This document shows positions 1 through 9,306 of a stretch of DNA of 64,000 bases, piece by piece; position 1 is the stretch's first letter, and every line of letters starts with the position of its first letter. Under the pieces are notes generated by a model. That model was not told the origin of the DNA. It saw only the letters and a program-made list of their open reading frames with translations, and did no database searches. Origin of the DNA: Mycetohabitans rhizoxinica HKI 454 (GTDB taxonomy: Bacteria; Pseudomonadota; Gammaproteobacteria; Burkholderiales; Burkholderiaceae); contig NC_014722.1 in NCBI RefSeq assembly GCF_000198775.1, positions 1,130,222 to 1,194,221 of the forward strand, read 5' to 3'. The translations under genes were made by a program, and so were the position numbers.

Positions 1-1215
1 CTTCACATGCTTGAAGAGGCTGAGAAGCGTGACCATCGCAAGCTCGGCAAGCAGCTGGATTTGTTCCACCTGCAGGAGGAGGCTCCCGGGCTCGTGTTCT
101 GGCACCCGAAGGGTTGGGCGCTGTGGCAGCAGGTCGAGCAATACCTCAGGCGCCGGCTCGGCGAGGCCGGCTACCTCGAGGTGAAGACGCCGATGATCAT
201 GGATCGCTCGCTGTGGGAGCGCTCCGGTCACTGGCAGAACTATCGCGAGAACATGTTCACGACGGAATCGGAGAAACGCGACTACGCGATCAAGCCGATG
301 AACTGTCCGGGGCATGTGCAGGTGTTCAATCATAGCCTGCATTCGTATCGCGATCTGCCGCTGCGTTTTGCCGAGTTCGGTTCATGTCACCGCAATGAGG
401 CCTCGGGCGCGCTGCATGGGCTGATGCGGGTGCGCGGGTTCGTGCAGGACGACGCGCACATCTTTTGCACGGAAGACCAGGTGATTGCCGAGTCGATCGC
501 GTTCAATTCGCTGGCGATGAGCGTGTACAAGGACTTCGGCTTCGAGCAGATCGACATCAAGCTGGCGTTGCGGCCGCAGCAGCGCGCGGGCACGGATGAG
601 ACGTGGGACCGCGCAGAACAGGGCTTGCGAGAAGCCCTGGCTGCGTGCAGCCTGCAGTGGCAGGAGCTCGATGGTGAGGGGGCGTTCTATGGTCCGAAGA
701 TCGAGTACCACATCAAGGACGCGCTGGGGCGGTCGTGGCAGTGTGGCACGCTGCAATTGGATTTTGTGTTGCCGGAGCGCCTCGGCGCGGAATACGTGGC
801 CGAAGACAATAGTCGTCGTCGCCCGGTGATGCTGCACCGTGCGATTGTGGGTTCGATGGAGCGCTTCCTTGGCATTCTGATCGAGCATCATGCTGGTGCT
901 ATGCCGCTGTGGCTCGCGCCATCGCAGGTCGTGGTGATGAATATTGCAGAAAGTTCGGCCGATTACGCGAATATTGTTGCCCAATCATTGAAAAAACAAG
1001 GGTTTAGGGCGGCAGCGGATTTGCGTAACGAAAAGATTAGCTATAAAATACGAGAACACGCGCTCGAAAAAGTCCCGTATCTGGCAGTTGTCGGCGACAA
1101 GGAGCGCGATGCGCAAACGGTAGCCGTGCGTGCCCGTGGCGGCGTCGATCTGGGCGTGATGCCGGTCGAAGCCTTCCTCGAGCGCCTGCACAATGAAGTG
1201 CGGGTACTTGGGTGA
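1..1215 (+). CDS. thrS: Threonyl-tRNA synthetase, C-terminal part (5' end outside window)
   Basis: This is the catalytic and anticodon-binding portion of threonyl-tRNA synthetase, the cytoplasmic enzyme that charges tRNA-Thr. The frame is already open at base 1, so about 404 of the usual ~635 residues are seen and the editing domain is cut off. Visible hallmarks are the NCPGH segment carrying the zinc-binding cysteine, the class II motif 2 region ([12 protein letters not shown]) and the HGL/RGF stretch that follows it. The last ~100 residues form the anticodon-binding domain. The gene leads into infC, rpmI, rplT and pheST, the classical translation cluster. Identification is secure. Confidence 0.97.
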   Translation, partial: LHMLEEAEKRDHRKLGKQLDLFHLQEEAPGLVFWHPKGWALWQQVEQYLRRRLGEAGYLEVKTPMIMDRSLWERSGHWQNYRENMFTTESEKRDYAIKPMNCPGHVQVFNHSLHSYRDLPLRFAEFGSCHRNEASGALHGLMRVRGFVQDDAHIFCTEDQVIAESIAFNSLAMSVYKDFGFEQIDIKLALRPQQRAGTDETWDRAEQGLREALAACSLQWQELDGEGAFYGPKIEYHIKDALGRSWQCGTLQLDFVLPERLGAEYVAEDNSRRRPVMLHRAIVGSMERFLGILIEHHAGAMPLWLAPSQVVVMNIAESSADYANIVAQSLKKQGFRAAADLRNEKISYKIREHALEKVPYLAVVGDKERDAQTVAVRARGGVDLGVMPVEAFLERLHNEVRVLG

Positions 1216-1262
1216 GCCATCAGCAACGCGGCTAGTTTTTTGATTTTTAGAGGAAACGTAAC

Positions 1263-1787
1263 ATCGCTACTGATAAGTCGTCGCATCGCATCAACGGTGA
1301 AATTAGCGCGCCGGAGGTGCGTCTGGTTGGGGTCGATGGGGAACCCATTGGCATCGTGAAGCTGGCCGAGGCGTTCCGTTTGGCGGAACAGCACGATGTC
1401 GACCTTGTCGAGATTGCTCCGCATGCACAGCCGCCTGTGTGCCGCCTGATGGACTATGGCAAGTTCAAGTATCAGGAAGCCAAGAAGCAGCACGAGGCGA
1501 AGCTCAAGCAGAAGGTGATCCAGGTGAAGGAAGTCAAGTTCCGCCCGGGCACCGACGATGGGGATTACCATGTCAAGCTGCGCAACCTGACGCGATTCCT
1601 CGACGAAGGCGACAAGACGAAGATCACGTTGCGATTCCGTGGGCGCGAGATGGCGCACCAGGAAATCGGCATGCGGATGCTGGACCGTCTGCGCCAGGAT
1701 CTGGACGAGTACGGTCAGGTCGAACAAATGCCAAAGATGGAAGGTCGTCAGATGGTGATGGTGCTGGCGCCGAAAAAGAAGAAGTGA
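1263..1787 (+). CDS. infC: Translation initiation factor IF-3, predicted AUC start codon
   Basis: IF-3 binds the 30S subunit, prevents subunit joining and proofreads the start codon. The 174-residue product from 1263 has the normal family length and begins (fMet)[13 protein letters not shown], the expected N-terminus. The later in-frame GTG at 1317 would remove this conserved start. The start codon is therefore ATC, placed 8 nt after a good Shine-Dalgarno (AGAGGA, 1249-1254). AUU or AUC starts in infC are known from E. coli and relatives and let IF-3 repress its own translation; such autoregulation here is inferred. The C-terminus ends in a lysine run (KKKK), as is common for IF-3. Neighbours are thrS 47 nt upstream and rpmI about 200 nt downstream. 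Confidence 0.95.
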   Translation: MATDKSSHRINGEISAPEVRLVGVDGEPIGIVKLAEAFRLAEQHDVDLVEIAPHAQPPVCRLMDYGKFKYQEAKKQHEAKLKQKVIQVKEVKFRPGTDDGDYHVKLRNLTRFLDEGDKTKITLRFRGREMAHQEIGMRMLDRLRQDLDEYGQVEQMPKMEGRQMVMVLAPKKKK

Positions 1788-1990
1788 TGGGCGTGCGTTG
1801 CGCGCGCGGCATGCTGCCGCTTGCGATGCAGCGCACGATGCGGGTTTCGAAGGCGGCCGGTACGGCGTCTTCCGAAAAGGCGGCGCGTGATGCAATCGCA
1901 ATGCGCGCCGACGACAAGTGGTCCCCGGGTCTTGCAAGGGCGGAGTGTTGAGCCGCACACCTGTGGCCATAAAAAACTGGAGTGGTAGCA

Positions 1991-2188
1991 ATGCCTAAGA
2001 TGAAGACCAAGAAAAGCGCGTCCAAGCGCTTTGTCGTGCGTCCGGGCGGTACCGTCAAGCGCGGTCAGGCCTTCAAGCGTCACATCCTGACGAAGAAAAC
2101 GACGAAGAACAAGCGCCAACTGCGTGGCAGCACGGATGTCCATGCGTCGGACGTCAATTCCGTTCGCGCGATGATGCCGTTCGCGTAA
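1991..2188 (+). CDS. rpmI: 50S ribosomal protein L35 (bL35)
   Basis: This is a 65-residue, very basic protein beginning [14 protein letters not shown], diagnostic of bacterial L35 of the large ribosomal subunit. The ATG at 1991 is preferred over the longer frame from 1982 because GGAG at 1979-1982 lies 8 nt before it and the family always starts MPKMKT. It sits between infC and rplT. The ~200 nt before it hold no gene. In E. coli, L20 represses this operon through the rpmI leader; whether such a leader exists here cannot be told by eye. Confidence 0.97.
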   Translation: MPKMKTKKSASKRFVVRPGGTVKRGQAFKRHILTKKTTKNKRQLRGSTDVHASDVNSVRAMMPFA

Positions 2189-2216
2189 CCCTGAATCGAA
2201 CTCATAGGAGAGAAAC

Positions 2217-2576
2217 ATGCCTCGAGTCAAACGTGGGGTTACCGCACGGGCCCGTCACAAGAAGATTATCAACCTTGCGAAGGGCTATCGTGGCCGTCGC
2301 AATAATGTGTTCCGGATCGCGAAGCAGGCGGTCATGCGTGCCGGTCAGTACGCATACCGCGATCGCCGCAATAAGAAGCGCGTGTTCCGGCGCCTGTGGA
2401 TTGCGCGTATCAATGCAGCGGCGCGGCAACACGATATCACCTACAGCGTGTTCATGAACGGCTTGAAGAAGGCGTCGATTGAGCTCGATCGCAAGGTGCT
2501 TGCCGACATGGCCGTGTTCGACAAGGCCGCTTTTGCTGCCATCGTGGCACAGGTGAAAGCCGCCGTTGCCCGCTAA
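2217..2576 (+). CDS. rplT: 50S ribosomal protein L20 (bL20)
   Basis: The 119-residue basic protein ([16 protein letters not shown] start, NGLKKA and [11 protein letters not shown] near the end) is a standard-length L20, a primary 23S rRNA binding protein needed for 50S assembly. It starts 28 nt after rpmI with AGGAGAG just upstream. In enterobacteria L20 autoregulates the infC-rpmI-rplT operon. It is followed by a short leader-like ORF and a strong terminator before pheS. Confidence 0.97.
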   Translation: MPRVKRGVTARARHKKIINLAKGYRGRRNNVFRIAKQAVMRAGQYAYRDRRNKKRVFRRLWIARINAAARQHDITYSVFMNGLKKASIELDRKVLADMAVFDKAAFAAIVAQVKAAVAR

Positions 2577-2591
2577 CCGCAAGGACAGTCG

Positions 2592-2633
2592 GTGCCGGGT
2601 CGGTCGTATCGCGCCCATTGGGCCGCACGCTGA
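2592..2633 (+). CDS. Candidate 13-codon leader peptide upstream of the pheS terminator
   Basis: A GTG at 2592 follows AAGGA (2581-2585) by 6 nt and opens a 13-codon frame (MPGRSYRAHWAAR) that stops at 2631-2633, 14 nt before the terminator stem at 2648. The geometry resembles the pheM leader of the enterobacterial pheST operon. However, this peptide has no phenylalanine codon, so classical Phe-codon attenuation is not supported. It may be a chance ORF. Confidence 0.25.
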   Translation: MPGRSYRAHWAAR

Positions 2634-2647
2634 CCGGCAGACTTGAA

Positions 2648-2678
2648 CGGGGGCTCTTGCTGGAGCCCCCGTTTTTTT
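2648..2678 (+). terminator. Intrinsic terminator between rplT and pheS, possible attenuator
   Basis: A perfect 9-bp stem (CGGGGGCTC, 2648-2656, paired with 2663-2671), a 6-nt loop and a run of seven T (2672-2678) make a textbook intrinsic terminator. It ends only 40 nt before the pheS start and I see no promoter in that gap. pheST transcription must therefore read through it or come from an unrecognised promoter. Confidence 0.85.
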
Positions 2679-2718
2679 GTTGGCCGCAAGCCTTTTTGAT
2701 CCACTGACAGACGTTGAA

Positions 2719-3744
2719 ATGATGGGATCTCCCGATCTTGAGCAGATCGTCGCCGACGCGCAGCGTGCCTTTGCGAATGCTGCGGACACCGTGACGCTCG
2801 AAAACGAAAAGGCGCGCTTCCTCGGCAAGGCCGGTGCGTTGACCGAATTGCTGAAAGGCTTGGGCAAGCTGGATCCAGCGGTGCGCAAGAGCGAGGGCGC
2901 TCGCATCAACGTCGCGAAACAGCAGGTCGAGGCGGCACTGAACGCACGTCGCCAGGCACTCGCCGATGCGTTGATGAATCAGCGGCTAGCTGCCGAGGCG
3001 ATCGACGTGACGCTGCCCGGGCGCGGCGCGGGCGTGGGCAGTCTGCATCCGGTGATGCAGACGTGGGAGCGCGTCGAGCAGATTTTTCATTCAATTGGCT
3101 TCGACGTGGCCGACGGGCCGGAGATCGAAACCGACTGGTACAACTTTACCGCGCTGAACAGCCCCGAAAACCATCCAGCGCGCTCGATGCAGGACACGTT
3201 TTATCTCGACGCGAAGGACGCGCAAGACAGGCCGTTGTTGCTGCGCACGCATACGAGCCCGATGCAAGTCCGATATGCGCGGATGAATAAGCCGCCGATT
3301 AAGGTCATCGTCCCCGGGCGCACCTATCGTGTCGACAGCGATGCGACACATTCGCCGATGTTCAACCAGGTCGAGGGGCTGTGGATCGATGAGAACGTTA
3401 GTTTTGCAGACTTGAAGGGCGTCTACACGGACTTTTTGAAGAAATTTTTCGAGCGCAACGACATCCTCGTGCGTTTTCGCCCATCGTACTTCCCGTTTAC
3501 CGAACCGTCCGCCGAGATCGACATGAAGTTCGAGCACGGCAGAAACGCCGGGCGCTGGCTCGAAATTTCCGGCTCGGGGCAGGTGCATCCGAACGTGGTG
3601 CGCAATATGGGGCTCGACCCGCAACGCTATATTGGCTTTGCATTTGGCAGCGGCCTGGAGCGACTGACGATGCTGCGCTACGGCGTGGACGACTTGCGCG
3701 CGTTCTTTGAGAACGATCTGCGTTTCCTGCGCCAGTTTGCGTGA
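2719..3744 (+). CDS. pheS: Phenylalanyl-tRNA synthetase alpha subunit
   Basis: PheS carries the catalytic site of the alpha2beta2 enzyme that charges tRNA-Phe. The 341-residue product has the N-terminal coiled-coil segment (about residues 1-90). The class II catalytic core follows, including the conserved THTSPMQVR motif and the [16 protein letters not shown] motif 3 near the C-terminus. The start is uncertain: ATG codons at 2719 and 2722 give near-typical lengths, whereas the TTG at 2677 would begin in the terminator T-tract. No strong ribosome site is visible. pheT follows after 24 nt. Confidence 0.95.
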   Translation: MMGSPDLEQIVADAQRAFANAADTVTLENEKARFLGKAGALTELLKGLGKLDPAVRKSEGARINVAKQQVEAALNARRQALADALMNQRLAAEAIDVTLPGRGAGVGSLHPVMQTWERVEQIFHSIGFDVADGPEIETDWYNFTALNSPENHPARSMQDTFYLDAKDAQDRPLLLRTHTSPMQVRYARMNKPPIKVIVPGRTYRVDSDATHSPMFNQVEGLWIDENVSFADLKGVYTDFLKKFFERNDILVRFRPSYFPFTEPSAEIDMKFEHGRNAGRWLEISGSGQVHPNVVRNMGLDPQRYIGFAFGSGLERLTMLRYGVDDLRAFFENDLRFLRQFA

Positions 3745-3768
3745 CCTGACTTTCCTTATCGACACCCC

Positions 3769-6237
3769 ATGCAATTTGCTGAATCCTGGTTAAGAAGCTT
3801 TGTTGATCCGCAATTGTCGACGGAGGCGCTGTCGCATGCGCTGACGATGGCGGGGCTCGAGGTCGAGGAATGGGCGCCGGTGGCGCCGCCGACCTCGAAG
3901 ATCGTGGTGGGCAAGGTGCTCGAGGTCGTCAAGCATCCGAATGCGGATAAGCTGAACGTGTGTCAGGTTGACGCGGGCACGGGGCAGACGTTGACGATCG
4001 TGTGCGGTGCGCCGAACGTGGTGCCCGGCATCAAGGTGCCGACCGCGCTGGTCGGCGCGACGCTGCCACCCGCGCAAGCGGGCGGTGCGCCGTTCGAGAT
4101 TAAGCTGTCGAAGCTGCGCGGCGTCGAAAGCCAGGGCATGCTGTGCTCGGCTCGCGAACTGAAGTTGTCAGATGACCACAGCGGACTGTTAGTGTTGCCG
4201 GACGATACGCTAATCGGACGCGACATCCGCGACGTGCTGCAGCTCGACGACATCATTTTCGAGATCAAGCTGACGCCGAACAAGGCCGATTGCTTATCGG
4301 TGTTCGGTATCGCACGCGAGACGGCTGCGATTACCGGGGCGCCGCTCAACGCACCGTCCTACCACCCTGTTCCGGTCACCTGCGATGCACGGTTACCGGT
4401 GCGTATTGAGGCGCCGCAGCTTTGCGGACGGTTCTCCGGCCGCGTGATCCGTAATGTCGATGCGCGGGCCAGCACGCCTGCATGGATGGTCCAGCGGCTT
4501 GAGCGAGCGGGACAGCGCAGCATTTCGGCGCTCGTTGATATTTCGAACTATGTAATGCTCGAGCTTGGGCGTCCGTCGCATATATTCGACCTGGACAAGA
4601 TCAACGGCGGCTTGCACGTGCGTTGGGGCAAGCGTGGCGAGACGCTGAAGCTGCTCAACGGCAATACGATCGAGCTGGACGAAACGGTCGGCGTGATTGC
4701 GGATGATCAGGGACGTGTCGAAAGCCTGGCCGGCATCATGGGCGGCGACAGTACTGCGGTGACGCTCGATACGCGGCATATCTATTTGGAAGCGGCATTT
4801 TGGTGGCCGGACAGCATCCGTGGACGCGCTCGCCAATACAACTTCTCGACCGATGCCGCGCATCGCTTCGAGCGAGGCGTGGACTACGCGACCACCGTTG
4901 AGCATATCGAGTACCTGACGCACCTGATCACGACGATCTGCGGTGGCGACGCCGGTCCGGTGGACGATCATATCGTCAACCTGCCGCAGCGCAAGCCCGT
5001 CTCGATGCGCGTGTCGCGGGCAAACCGGATCATTGGCGTGCCGATTGAGGCGAACGAGATTGCCAGCATCTTCACGCGCTTGAATTTGTCATTCGAGCGT
5101 GCGGCGGATGGCGATACGTTTATTGTGACGCCGCCAACCTACCGTTTCGACATCGAGATCGAGGAGGATTTGATCGAGGAGGTGGCTCGCATCCACGGAT
5201 TCGAAAAGATCCCGGCGCGCGCGCCAATCGCGACGAACGAGATGCACGCGACGAACGAGGCGCGGCGCTCGGTCCATGCGTTGCGTCGTGCGCTGGCGGC
5301 GCGCGACTATGCGGAAACGGTCAATTTCAGTTTTGTCGATGCTGAGTGGGAACGGGATTTCGCCGGTAATGAGCGGCCCGTCGCGCTGCTCAACCCGATC
5401 GCGAGCCAGCTGTCGGTGATGCGTTCGACATTGTTCGGCAGCTTGATCGGCGTGCTGCAGCATAACCTGAATCGGCGTGCGGAGCGCGTGCGCGTGTTCG
5501 AGGCTGGTCGGGTCTTTCGCGCGGACCCGACAGTGAAGGATGGCGAATTGACGGTGGAAGGCTTTGCCCAACCGAAAATGATCGGTGCGTTGGCCTATGG
5601 TCCGGTCGTCGACGAACAATGGGGGGTATCGGTGCGACATGTCGATTTTTTCGATGTGAAGGGCGATGTGCAGGCGCTGTTTGCACCGACGGTGCCTCGC
5701 TTCACACGGGCCTCGCATCCGGCATTGCACCCGGGGCGCAGTGCGCAAATCGAGATCAATGGTCGCATTGTCGGTTGGATTGGCGAGCTGCATCCGCGTT
5801 GGCTGCAAAAATACGATCTTCCGCACGCGCCGGTACTGTTCGAGGTCGAGGCTGACGCGGTGGCCGGGCGTGCGTTACCGGTCGTGACTGAGATCTCGAA
5901 ATTCCCGCCGGTGCGCCGTGACATCGCGTTGGTCGTGCCGCAGCATGTCGAAGTCCAATCAATACTCGATGAGTTCGCGCAGGCGCGGATTGGCAACGAT
6001 GCACTCCGGTTCGTGCAAAAAATGGTGCTATTCGACGAATTCCGGCCGAAATTCGACGCGAAGCAAATCGGTTCTGGCGCTGTTTCGGGGGGGCTCTCGG
6101 CTGACGAGAAAAGCCTTGCGTTCCGGGTAACCTTGCAAGATACTGGCGGGACCCTTCAGGACGAGACGGTTGATCTAGCCGTCAAAACCCTGGTGGAGCG
6201 CTTGGCTCGAGTCTTTGGTGCAAGGTTGCGCGGCTAA
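3769..6237 (+). CDS. pheT: Phenylalanyl-tRNA synthetase beta subunit
   Basis: The 822-residue product has the full bacterial PheT length and domain order. An N-terminal EMAP-like tRNA-binding domain lies at about residues 40-150. The B3/B4 editing domain is at about 210-390, a B5 domain at about 400-480, a catalytic-like core follows, and a C-terminal ferredoxin-fold anticodon-binding domain covers about 725-820 ([13 protein letters not shown]). It partners PheS and edits Tyr-tRNA-Phe. It begins 24 nt after pheS and is followed by ihfA, a common order. Confidence 0.97.
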   Translation: MQFAESWLRSFVDPQLSTEALSHALTMAGLEVEEWAPVAPPTSKIVVGKVLEVVKHPNADKLNVCQVDAGTGQTLTIVCGAPNVVPGIKVPTALVGATLPPAQAGGAPFEIKLSKLRGVESQGMLCSARELKLSDDHSGLLVLPDDTLIGRDIRDVLQLDDIIFEIKLTPNKADCLSVFGIARETAAITGAPLNAPSYHPVPVTCDARLPVRIEAPQLCGRFSGRVIRNVDARASTPAWMVQRLERAGQRSISALVDISNYVMLELGRPSHIFDLDKINGGLHVRWGKRGETLKLLNGNTIELDETVGVIADDQGRVESLAGIMGGDSTAVTLDTRHIYLEAAFWWPDSIRGRARQYNFSTDAAHRFERGVDYATTVEHIEYLTHLITTICGGDAGPVDDHIVNLPQRKPVSMRVSRANRIIGVPIEANEIASIFTRLNLSFERAADGDTFIVTPPTYRFDIEIEEDLIEEVARIHGFEKIPARAPIATNEMHATNEARRSVHALRRALAARDYAETVNFSFVDAEWERDFAGNERPVALLNPIASQLSVMRSTLFGSLIGVLQHNLNRRAERVRVFEAGRVFRADPTVKDGELTVEGFAQPKMIGALAYGPVVDEQWGVSVRHVDFFDVKGDVQALFAPTVPRFTRASHPALHPGRSAQIEINGRIVGWIGELHPRWLQKYDLPHAPVLFEVEADAVAGRALPVVTEISKFPPVRRDIALVVPQHVEVQSILDEFAQARIGNDALRFVQKMVLFDEFRPKFDAKQIGSGAVSGGLSADEKSLAFRVTLQDTGGTLQDETVDLAVKTLVERLARVFGARLRG

Positions 6238-6295
6238 ATCGAAATCCGATTTGACCGAAAGAAACCAGGGGCCATTCTTATACGATAAGCATCCA

Positions 6296-6697
6296 ATGAA
6301 CTCGAGTGAATTTGAAGCACTTCTGTCTGCGCAACGCAGTGCGATGAGTCGCGATAATCCGGCCTACAGCAATCCGGTTTCATCCGAGACGCCGACGTTG
6401 ACAAAAGCCGAGCTGGCCGAGTTGCTGTTCGATCAGGTCGGTCTGAACAAGCGCGAGGCAAAGGACATGGTCGAAGCGTTCTTCGAGGCAATTCGCGATG
6501 CGCTTGAAAATGGTGAGAGCGTCAAGCTATCTGGATTCGGCAACTTCCAGTTGCGCGACAAGCCGCAACGTCCGGGACGCAATCCGAAGACCGGCGAGGC
6601 CATTCCAATCGCGGCACGGCGCGTGGTGACTTTCCATGCGAGCCAAAAGCTGAAGGCGCAGGTCGAATCCGGCGCCGCGAATCTGCAGTCACGCTGA
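6296..6697 (+). CDS. ihfA: Integration host factor alpha subunit
   Basis: IHF-alpha heterodimerises with IHF-beta, binds DNA sequence-specifically and bends it sharply. The core of about 100 residues ([29 protein letters not shown], then [22 protein letters not shown] with the DNA-inserting proline arm) is unmistakable. The ATG at 6296 gives 133 residues with a ~35-residue N-terminal extension ([19 protein letters not shown]). I recall similar extensions in Burkholderia. A shorter start at 6344 is possible. Its place after pheST is classical. Confidence 0.95.
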   Translation: MNSSEFEALLSAQRSAMSRDNPAYSNPVSSETPTLTKAELAELLFDQVGLNKREAKDMVEAFFEAIRDALENGESVKLSGFGNFQLRDKPQRPGRNPKTGEAIPIAARRVVTFHASQKLKAQVESGAANLQSR

Positions 6698-6773
6698 ATG
6701 TAGCCGTGTCAGGGTCCGCTGGCCGTGTTAGCCCCCTGGACGCATCCAAGACCGACATGACGAGCGTGTGACG

Positions 6774-7184
6774 ATGGACAAAGTCACGTTGCCCCCGATA
6801 CCCGCGAAGCGGTATTTCACGATCGGTGAAGTCAGCGAACTGTGCGGCGTCAAGCCGCACGTGCTCAGATATTGGGAGCAAGAATTCACGCAGTTAAGGC
6901 CGGTCAAGCGCCGCGGAAACCGGCGTTATTATCAGCATCATGAAGTACTGCTGATCCGACGGATCCGAGAGTTGTTGTATGAGCAAGGATTCACGATCAA
7001 CGGTGCGCGTAACCGACTCGATTCACGCGGTGCGCTGTTGCCGGACGAGCCGGGTGGTGCGGTCCCGACGGGCGAGGCGGGCGTGCAGCCAGCGGATCTT
7101 CGGCTTGTTGCCGTGGACGTGGGCGCACTGCGCGACGAAATCCGTCAGGTGATCGTTTTACTGACGGACGGCAAGCGGTCTTGA
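6774..7184 (+). CDS. MerR family transcriptional regulator
   Basis: The 136-residue protein carries an N-terminal MerR helix-turn-helix (RYFTIGEVSELCGVKPHVLRYWEQEF, then RRYYQHHEVLLIRRIRELLYEQGFTI at about residues 15-75). A short C-terminal part has no cysteine pair or effector domain that I can recognise. This small regulator sits next to ihfA in many beta-proteobacteria; its target is unknown to me. ATG at 6774 is chosen; a GTG at 6768 in the same frame is the alternative. Confidence 0.9.
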   Translation: MDKVTLPPIPAKRYFTIGEVSELCGVKPHVLRYWEQEFTQLRPVKRRGNRRYYQHHEVLLIRRIRELLYEQGFTINGARNRLDSRGALLPDEPGGAVPTGEAGVQPADLRLVAVDVGALRDEIRQVIVLLTDGKRS

Positions 7185-7270
7185 CCCATCGACGGGCGCA
7201 TTCTTCCCTTGCTGATCTACTTGATAGGCGTGTCACCGATTCCTCGTGGTTCGGGGCGGTTACCGTGCCT

Positions 7271-7909
7271 TCAGATCTCTTCCGACAATTCATCCACGAA
7301 GCGCGCTAGTCGTTCGTGACGCTGCTTGGCCAGGCGCTGACCCTCCGGCGTTTGAAAATGGGCGGAGAGCTTTAATAGCTTCACGTGAAAATGGTCAAGC
7401 GCGTATCGCGCATCATCCAGCGGCCGGTATTGTGCGTGCGGATCGGCGTGTGCATAGAGTTGCGATCCCATGCGTCCAGCGACGTAGAAGCATCGTGCGA
7501 TACCGAGTGTGCCGATGGCGTCCAGCCGATCGGCGTCCTGCAGAATCCTGGCTTCGAGCGTGTTTGGCGCGATACCGGCCGTGTAACTGTGCGCTTCGAT
7601 TGCATGAGCGACGGATTCAATCTTCTCTTTTTGCCATCCAAGTCGCCGCAAAATTTGCGTAGCGCGTCGGGCAGCCAGCCGAGAGGCTTGCGCGCGCAGC
7701 GGCGAGTTCTTTTCCACCTGAACGCAGTCGTGCAGCAGGACGGCGGCGAACAGCACTTGTGCGTCGCCACCCTCCTTTGACTGGATGGCGAACGCGTTTT
7801 TCCACACGCGTTGAAGGTGGGCTACGTCGTGAGCGCCGTCGTCCCCTTCCGTTGCAAACGGAAGAAGGATTGACGCGAGGTGCTGGTATGGAGCGAAGGC
7901 TGGCGTCAT
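7271..7909 (-). CDS. HD-domain metal-dependent phosphohydrolase
   Basis: The 212-residue soluble protein has the HD-superfamily metal ligands in order: H27/H33 (DGAHDVAHLQRV), the H-D pair in AAVLLHDCVQVEKNS, and a later ARILQDADRLDAIGTLG aspartate. The pattern matches the YedJ-like HD family. Substrate is not known. It is convergent with the merR gene, and its upstream side faces a region of decayed genes. Confidence 0.88.
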   Translation of the reverse strand: MTPAFAPYQHLASILLPFATEGDDGAHDVAHLQRVWKNAFAIQSKEGGDAQVLFAAVLLHDCVQVEKNSPLRAQASRLAARRATQILRRLGWQKEKIESVAHAIEAHSYTAGIAPNTLEARILQDADRLDAIGTLGIARCFYVAGRMGSQLYAHADPHAQYRPLDDARYALDHFHVKLLKLSAHFQTPEGQRLAKQRHERLARFVDELSEEI

Positions 7910-7934
7910 GCAGGAATGGTGAAAACACAGTGAT

Positions 7935-8126
7935 CTAGCATTTTATCCACCGGATCGGTTCGATGCGCTCAATGCTCGTCTTGGATAGAAAGAGTGGATT
8001 GCCTCGGCATAGTTCATCCTGTGCAAGGATATTCAGACCAACGAGCGCGCACGCCCGGCGCTCCGAATAGTCGTATTGTTTAAGAAACTGCTGCACGACT
8101 TCCCAGCGCTGCGCGGGCGAACTCAC
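7935..8126 (-). pseudogene. Remnant of an IS3-type transposase (OrfB N-terminus)
   Basis: The 63-codon frame contains PAQRWEVVQQFLKQYDYSERRACALVGLN, the helix-turn-helix entry region of IS3-family OrfB proteins. It then diverges into unrelated residues and stops. There is no catalytic DDE domain nearby. I read it as a transposase fragment, with moderate certainty. Confidence 0.5.
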
Positions 8127-8282
8127 TTTTTTCGAGAACGTCCTCGCATTGACTGGTGGACAGCGACAATCATCTTGGCCGGTCGCATTGACTCAGGTTT
8201 TTTGCTACCGAGCGGAGCCTGTTGCCTCATGTAATGTGTGACCCGTCAGAATGCTGGCGGGGACGACTTATGGCGAGCAGGC

Positions 8283-8516
8283 TCAGTATGTCAACACGAC
8301 GGGAATGGATAGAGGCGGTCGGTGAACGGTATCGCCGTCCCGCACGTTGGCCCACATCAGCTTAAGCACATCCGCCGGCCGCTGTCCGGTCAAATAGGCT
8401 AGCTCCATCGCGTGGCGAGTGGGCTGGGCAAGTCGGCTGCGCGTCGCCGTCCGTAACGGTTCAGCCAACCGCGATGACGTGTCCAGTGCTACCCGCGTGG
8501 GCCATGGAACCGCCGT
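8283..8516 (-). pseudogene. Remnant of a tyrosine recombinase/phage integrase
   Basis: Residues RHAMELAYLTGQRPADVLKLMWANVRDGD match the box I arginine region of tyrosine integrases (LTGQRPxDVLxxxW). Both sides of this ~30-residue block lack integrase similarity and the catalytic H-x-x-R and Tyr motifs are missing, so it cannot be functional. It lies about 330 bp from tRNA-Pro, a typical integration target, which suggests a lost genomic island. Confidence 0.55.
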
Positions 8517-8743
8517 CTACGCAGACCTCGACACAGCGACTGCGCAACGCGTTTTTGCCGTCGCCGCCGCCGACCAGCGAGAAATAGACAAGCTGCGTGC
8601 GCTCCAAGGCTATGTGTGTGGTGGGTCGGAGATGCCGCCGATGACGCGCCGCTCGTTAGCTCGACGTGGTGCTGGGCGGTAGGCCAGTGTGTCGTCGAAC
8701 TAGCGGACGTTGAAAGGGCCGAGCGGTACCGAAGGCATGAGAC

Positions 8744-8764
8744 ATATTAGAAATCTTCTAATAT
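8744..8764. promoter_or_regulatory. 21-bp palindrome (9-bp arms, 3-bp spacer)
   Basis: ATATTAGAA (8744-8752) is the exact complement of 8756-8764 around ATC. The AT-rich dyad stands out from the GC-rich surroundings. It is close to tRNA-Pro and lies in decayed DNA. It could be an orphan operator or a recombination site; no function is shown. Confidence 0.35.
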
Positions 8765-8797
8765 CGCCTCCCCATTGCACAACAAACAGGCAGTAAT

Positions 8798-8831
8798 AGA
8801 AAACCCGCGAAAGCCTTAGCTGACGCGGGTT
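8798..8831 (-). terminator. Intrinsic terminator of tRNA-Pro
   Basis: Read on the minus strand, AACCCGCG and CGCGGGTT form a perfect 8-bp stem (8824-8831 with 8802-8809), followed by a short U-rich tail (UUCUAUU). It begins about 10 nt beyond the 3' end of tRNA-Pro and ends that transcript. Confidence 0.75.
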
Positions 8832-8837
8832 TGAGAC

Positions 8838-8914
<77 letters not shown>

Positions 8915-9006
8915 AAAGCGATGGAGTATAGCAGAGATGTGCACGATTGCGAACTGCATCCGGCTGGCTAATGTGCAATGTAGTCGGATGTATTGATCCG
9001 CTACGC

Positions 9007-9154
9007 GCATCGGGCGGCCGAGATACCGGATTGCGTCGCGCAATGCCAGCACCTGCCGGGTGAAACCGAGCAGTATGGCGTCGTGCTGTGGCGACACGAT
9101 GCCGCGGGGCTTGTGCACGAACAGCGTCTTGCCGAGCGATGCCTACAGGGCCTT
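9007..9154 (-). pseudogene. Remnant of a LysR-type regulator N-terminus
   Basis: The minus-strand frame reads KAL-stop-ASLGKTLFVHKPRGI, then LLGFTRQVLALRDAIRYLGRP. This matches the LysR recognition helix end (xALExxLGxxLFxRxxRGI) and linker helix. A TAG replaces the usual Glu codon at 9143-9145 and no effector domain follows. It is a broken fragment; the assignment rests on the short motif only. Confidence 0.45.
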
Positions 9155-9306
9155 CCAGTGGCCCGCTCACCGTAATAGATGCGAAGCATTAGAGCGCGTG
9201 GCGCACTGTCCATCATGGCGGCCCGAACGACGAGGCTATAGTCGCCACTGCGGCCGTCCCGACAAGTCGACTTCGCAGCTTTCCTCTTTTCAAGTGACCC
9301 ATACCC

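Noticed and set aside
382..984. Long minus-strand ORF opposite thrS
   Set aside because: It is an antisense shadow of a conserved synthetase in GC-rich DNA and has no motif of its own.
7..1215. ATG at 7 as the true thrS start
   Set aside because: The family is ~635 residues and the frame is open to base 1, so the start lies outside the window.
2677..2718. TTG start for pheS at 2677
   Set aside because: It would lie in the terminator T-tract and add unconserved residues.
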